A stretch of 6,629 nt of DNA, taken from Acidobacteriota bacterium. Lineage in GTDB: Bacteria > Acidobacteriota > Thermoanaerobaculia > Multivoradales > JAHEKO01. Under the pieces are notes generated by a model, which was given only the letters and a program-made list of their open reading frames with translations, had not been told where the DNA came from and did not search any database. Shown here one piece after another: positions 6,504 through 6,629 of this stretch (positions are counted from its first letter, which is position 1; each line of letters starts with the position of its first letter). Made by a program: the position numbers and the translations under genes. The stretch is taken from the NCBI GenBank assembly GCA_030610025.1, contig JAUWSP010000150.1, positions 1-6,629 of the forward strand. The letters are read 5' to 3'.

Positions 6504-6629
6504 GTGCCGTACTGATCCGTCATCCACTCCCGGTAGGACTCGTCCATCACGGCCCGCCACCACGGCTGGTTGTCCAGGAACCACAGGACGGTCGATTCCA
6601 TGCCCTTCTCGAAAGGGATGCTCGATCCA
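6494..6629 (-). CDS. rfbB: dTDP-glucose 4,6-dehydratase-like protein, C-terminal 44 residues (partial)
   Basis: Translating the right edge on the minus strand gives an open frame from the window end to a TGA at 6494-6496. The residues include FEKGMESTVLWFLDNQPWW, then YREWMTDQYG. A Gly-x-x-x-Thr-Val-x-Trp-x-Leu-x-Asn-x-x-Trp-Trp pattern followed by Tyr-Arg near the end is typical of the RfbB/RmlB C-terminus, an NAD-dependent short-chain dehydrogenase/reductase that converts dTDP-glucose to dTDP-4-keto-6-deoxyglucose for rhamnose and other surface sugars. Family members are about 330-360 residues, so roughly seven eighths, including the Rossmann fold and YxxxK catalytic motif, lie beyond the window. 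Another extended-SDR nucleotide-sugar dehydratase or epimerase is the main alternative. The gene converges on aceK with 23 bp between stops and probably belongs to a polysaccharide cluster further right. Confidence 0.75.
   Translation of the reverse strand, partial: GSSIPFEKGMESTVLWFLDNQPWWRAVMDESYREWMTDQYGTSD

Noticed and set aside
4950..6584. 544-codon open frame on the minus strand across aceK
   Set aside because: It lies antisense to a clearly conserved aceK, has no recognisable motif, and its openness follows from high third-position GC in the real frame. It also runs over the rfbB-like C-terminus in a different frame.
1..6629. Defence system, mobile element, CRISPR array or tRNA
   Set aside because: No transposase, integrase, terminal inverted repeats, spaced direct repeats or tRNA-like sequence was seen; all five genes look like chromosomal metabolic or secreted-enzyme genes with similar composition.

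Overview
The window is GC-rich, gene-dense bacterial chromosome with strong third-position GC bias. It holds five protein genes, two of them cut by the window edges. There is no mobile element, CRISPR array, tRNA or rRNA. AceK, a dTDP-glucose dehydratase-type gene and a probably secreted nuclease point to a free-living Gram-negative bacterium. A deltaproteobacterial/myxobacterial or acidobacterial lineage would fit, but the sequence does not fix the taxon.

Layout: (1) 1-1891, plus strand, is the 3' part of a large multidomain protein. It starts inside the C-terminal end of a phytase-like esterase domain, continues through an OB-fold-like linker region, and ends in an ExeM/NucH-type endonuclease/exonuclease/phosphatase (EEP) domain with all its catalytic motifs. 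(2) 1906-3348, minus strand, converges on it with a 14-bp gap. It encodes a class V PLP enzyme closely resembling the NifS-like domain of eukaryotic molybdenum cofactor sulfurase, without a MOSC domain. (3) A 96-bp divergent intergenic region separates it from 3445-4680, plus strand, a zinc-dependent aspartoacylase/succinylglutamate desuccinylase-family hydrolase. (4) After 35 bp comes aceK (4716-6470, GTG start), isocitrate dehydrogenase kinase/phosphatase, essentially full length with the key residues conserved. (5) At the right edge, on the minus strand, lie the last 44 codons of an rfbB-like dTDP-glucose 4,6-dehydratase (6494-6629). This gene is too short in the window to stand out as an ORF and was found by translating the terminal 136 bases.

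The genes do not form one obvious pathway. The closest functional pair is the acyl-amino-acid hydrolase and aceK, which are co-oriented and 35 bp apart. AceK controls flux between the TCA cycle and the glyoxylate bypass, and a deacylase of this family could release acetate or succinate, but that link is inference. The usual aceBA partners of aceK are not in the window.

The most notable non-coding signal is a pair of -10-like elements placed so close to the start codons of the hydrolase and aceK that their transcripts would be leaderless or nearly so. Neither gene has a visible Shine-Dalgarno sequence. I found no convincing undescribed multi-gene system. The points most worth a second look are the phytase-like/nuclease fusion, the stand-alone MOCOS-type desulfurase, the detached aceK and the leaderless architecture.
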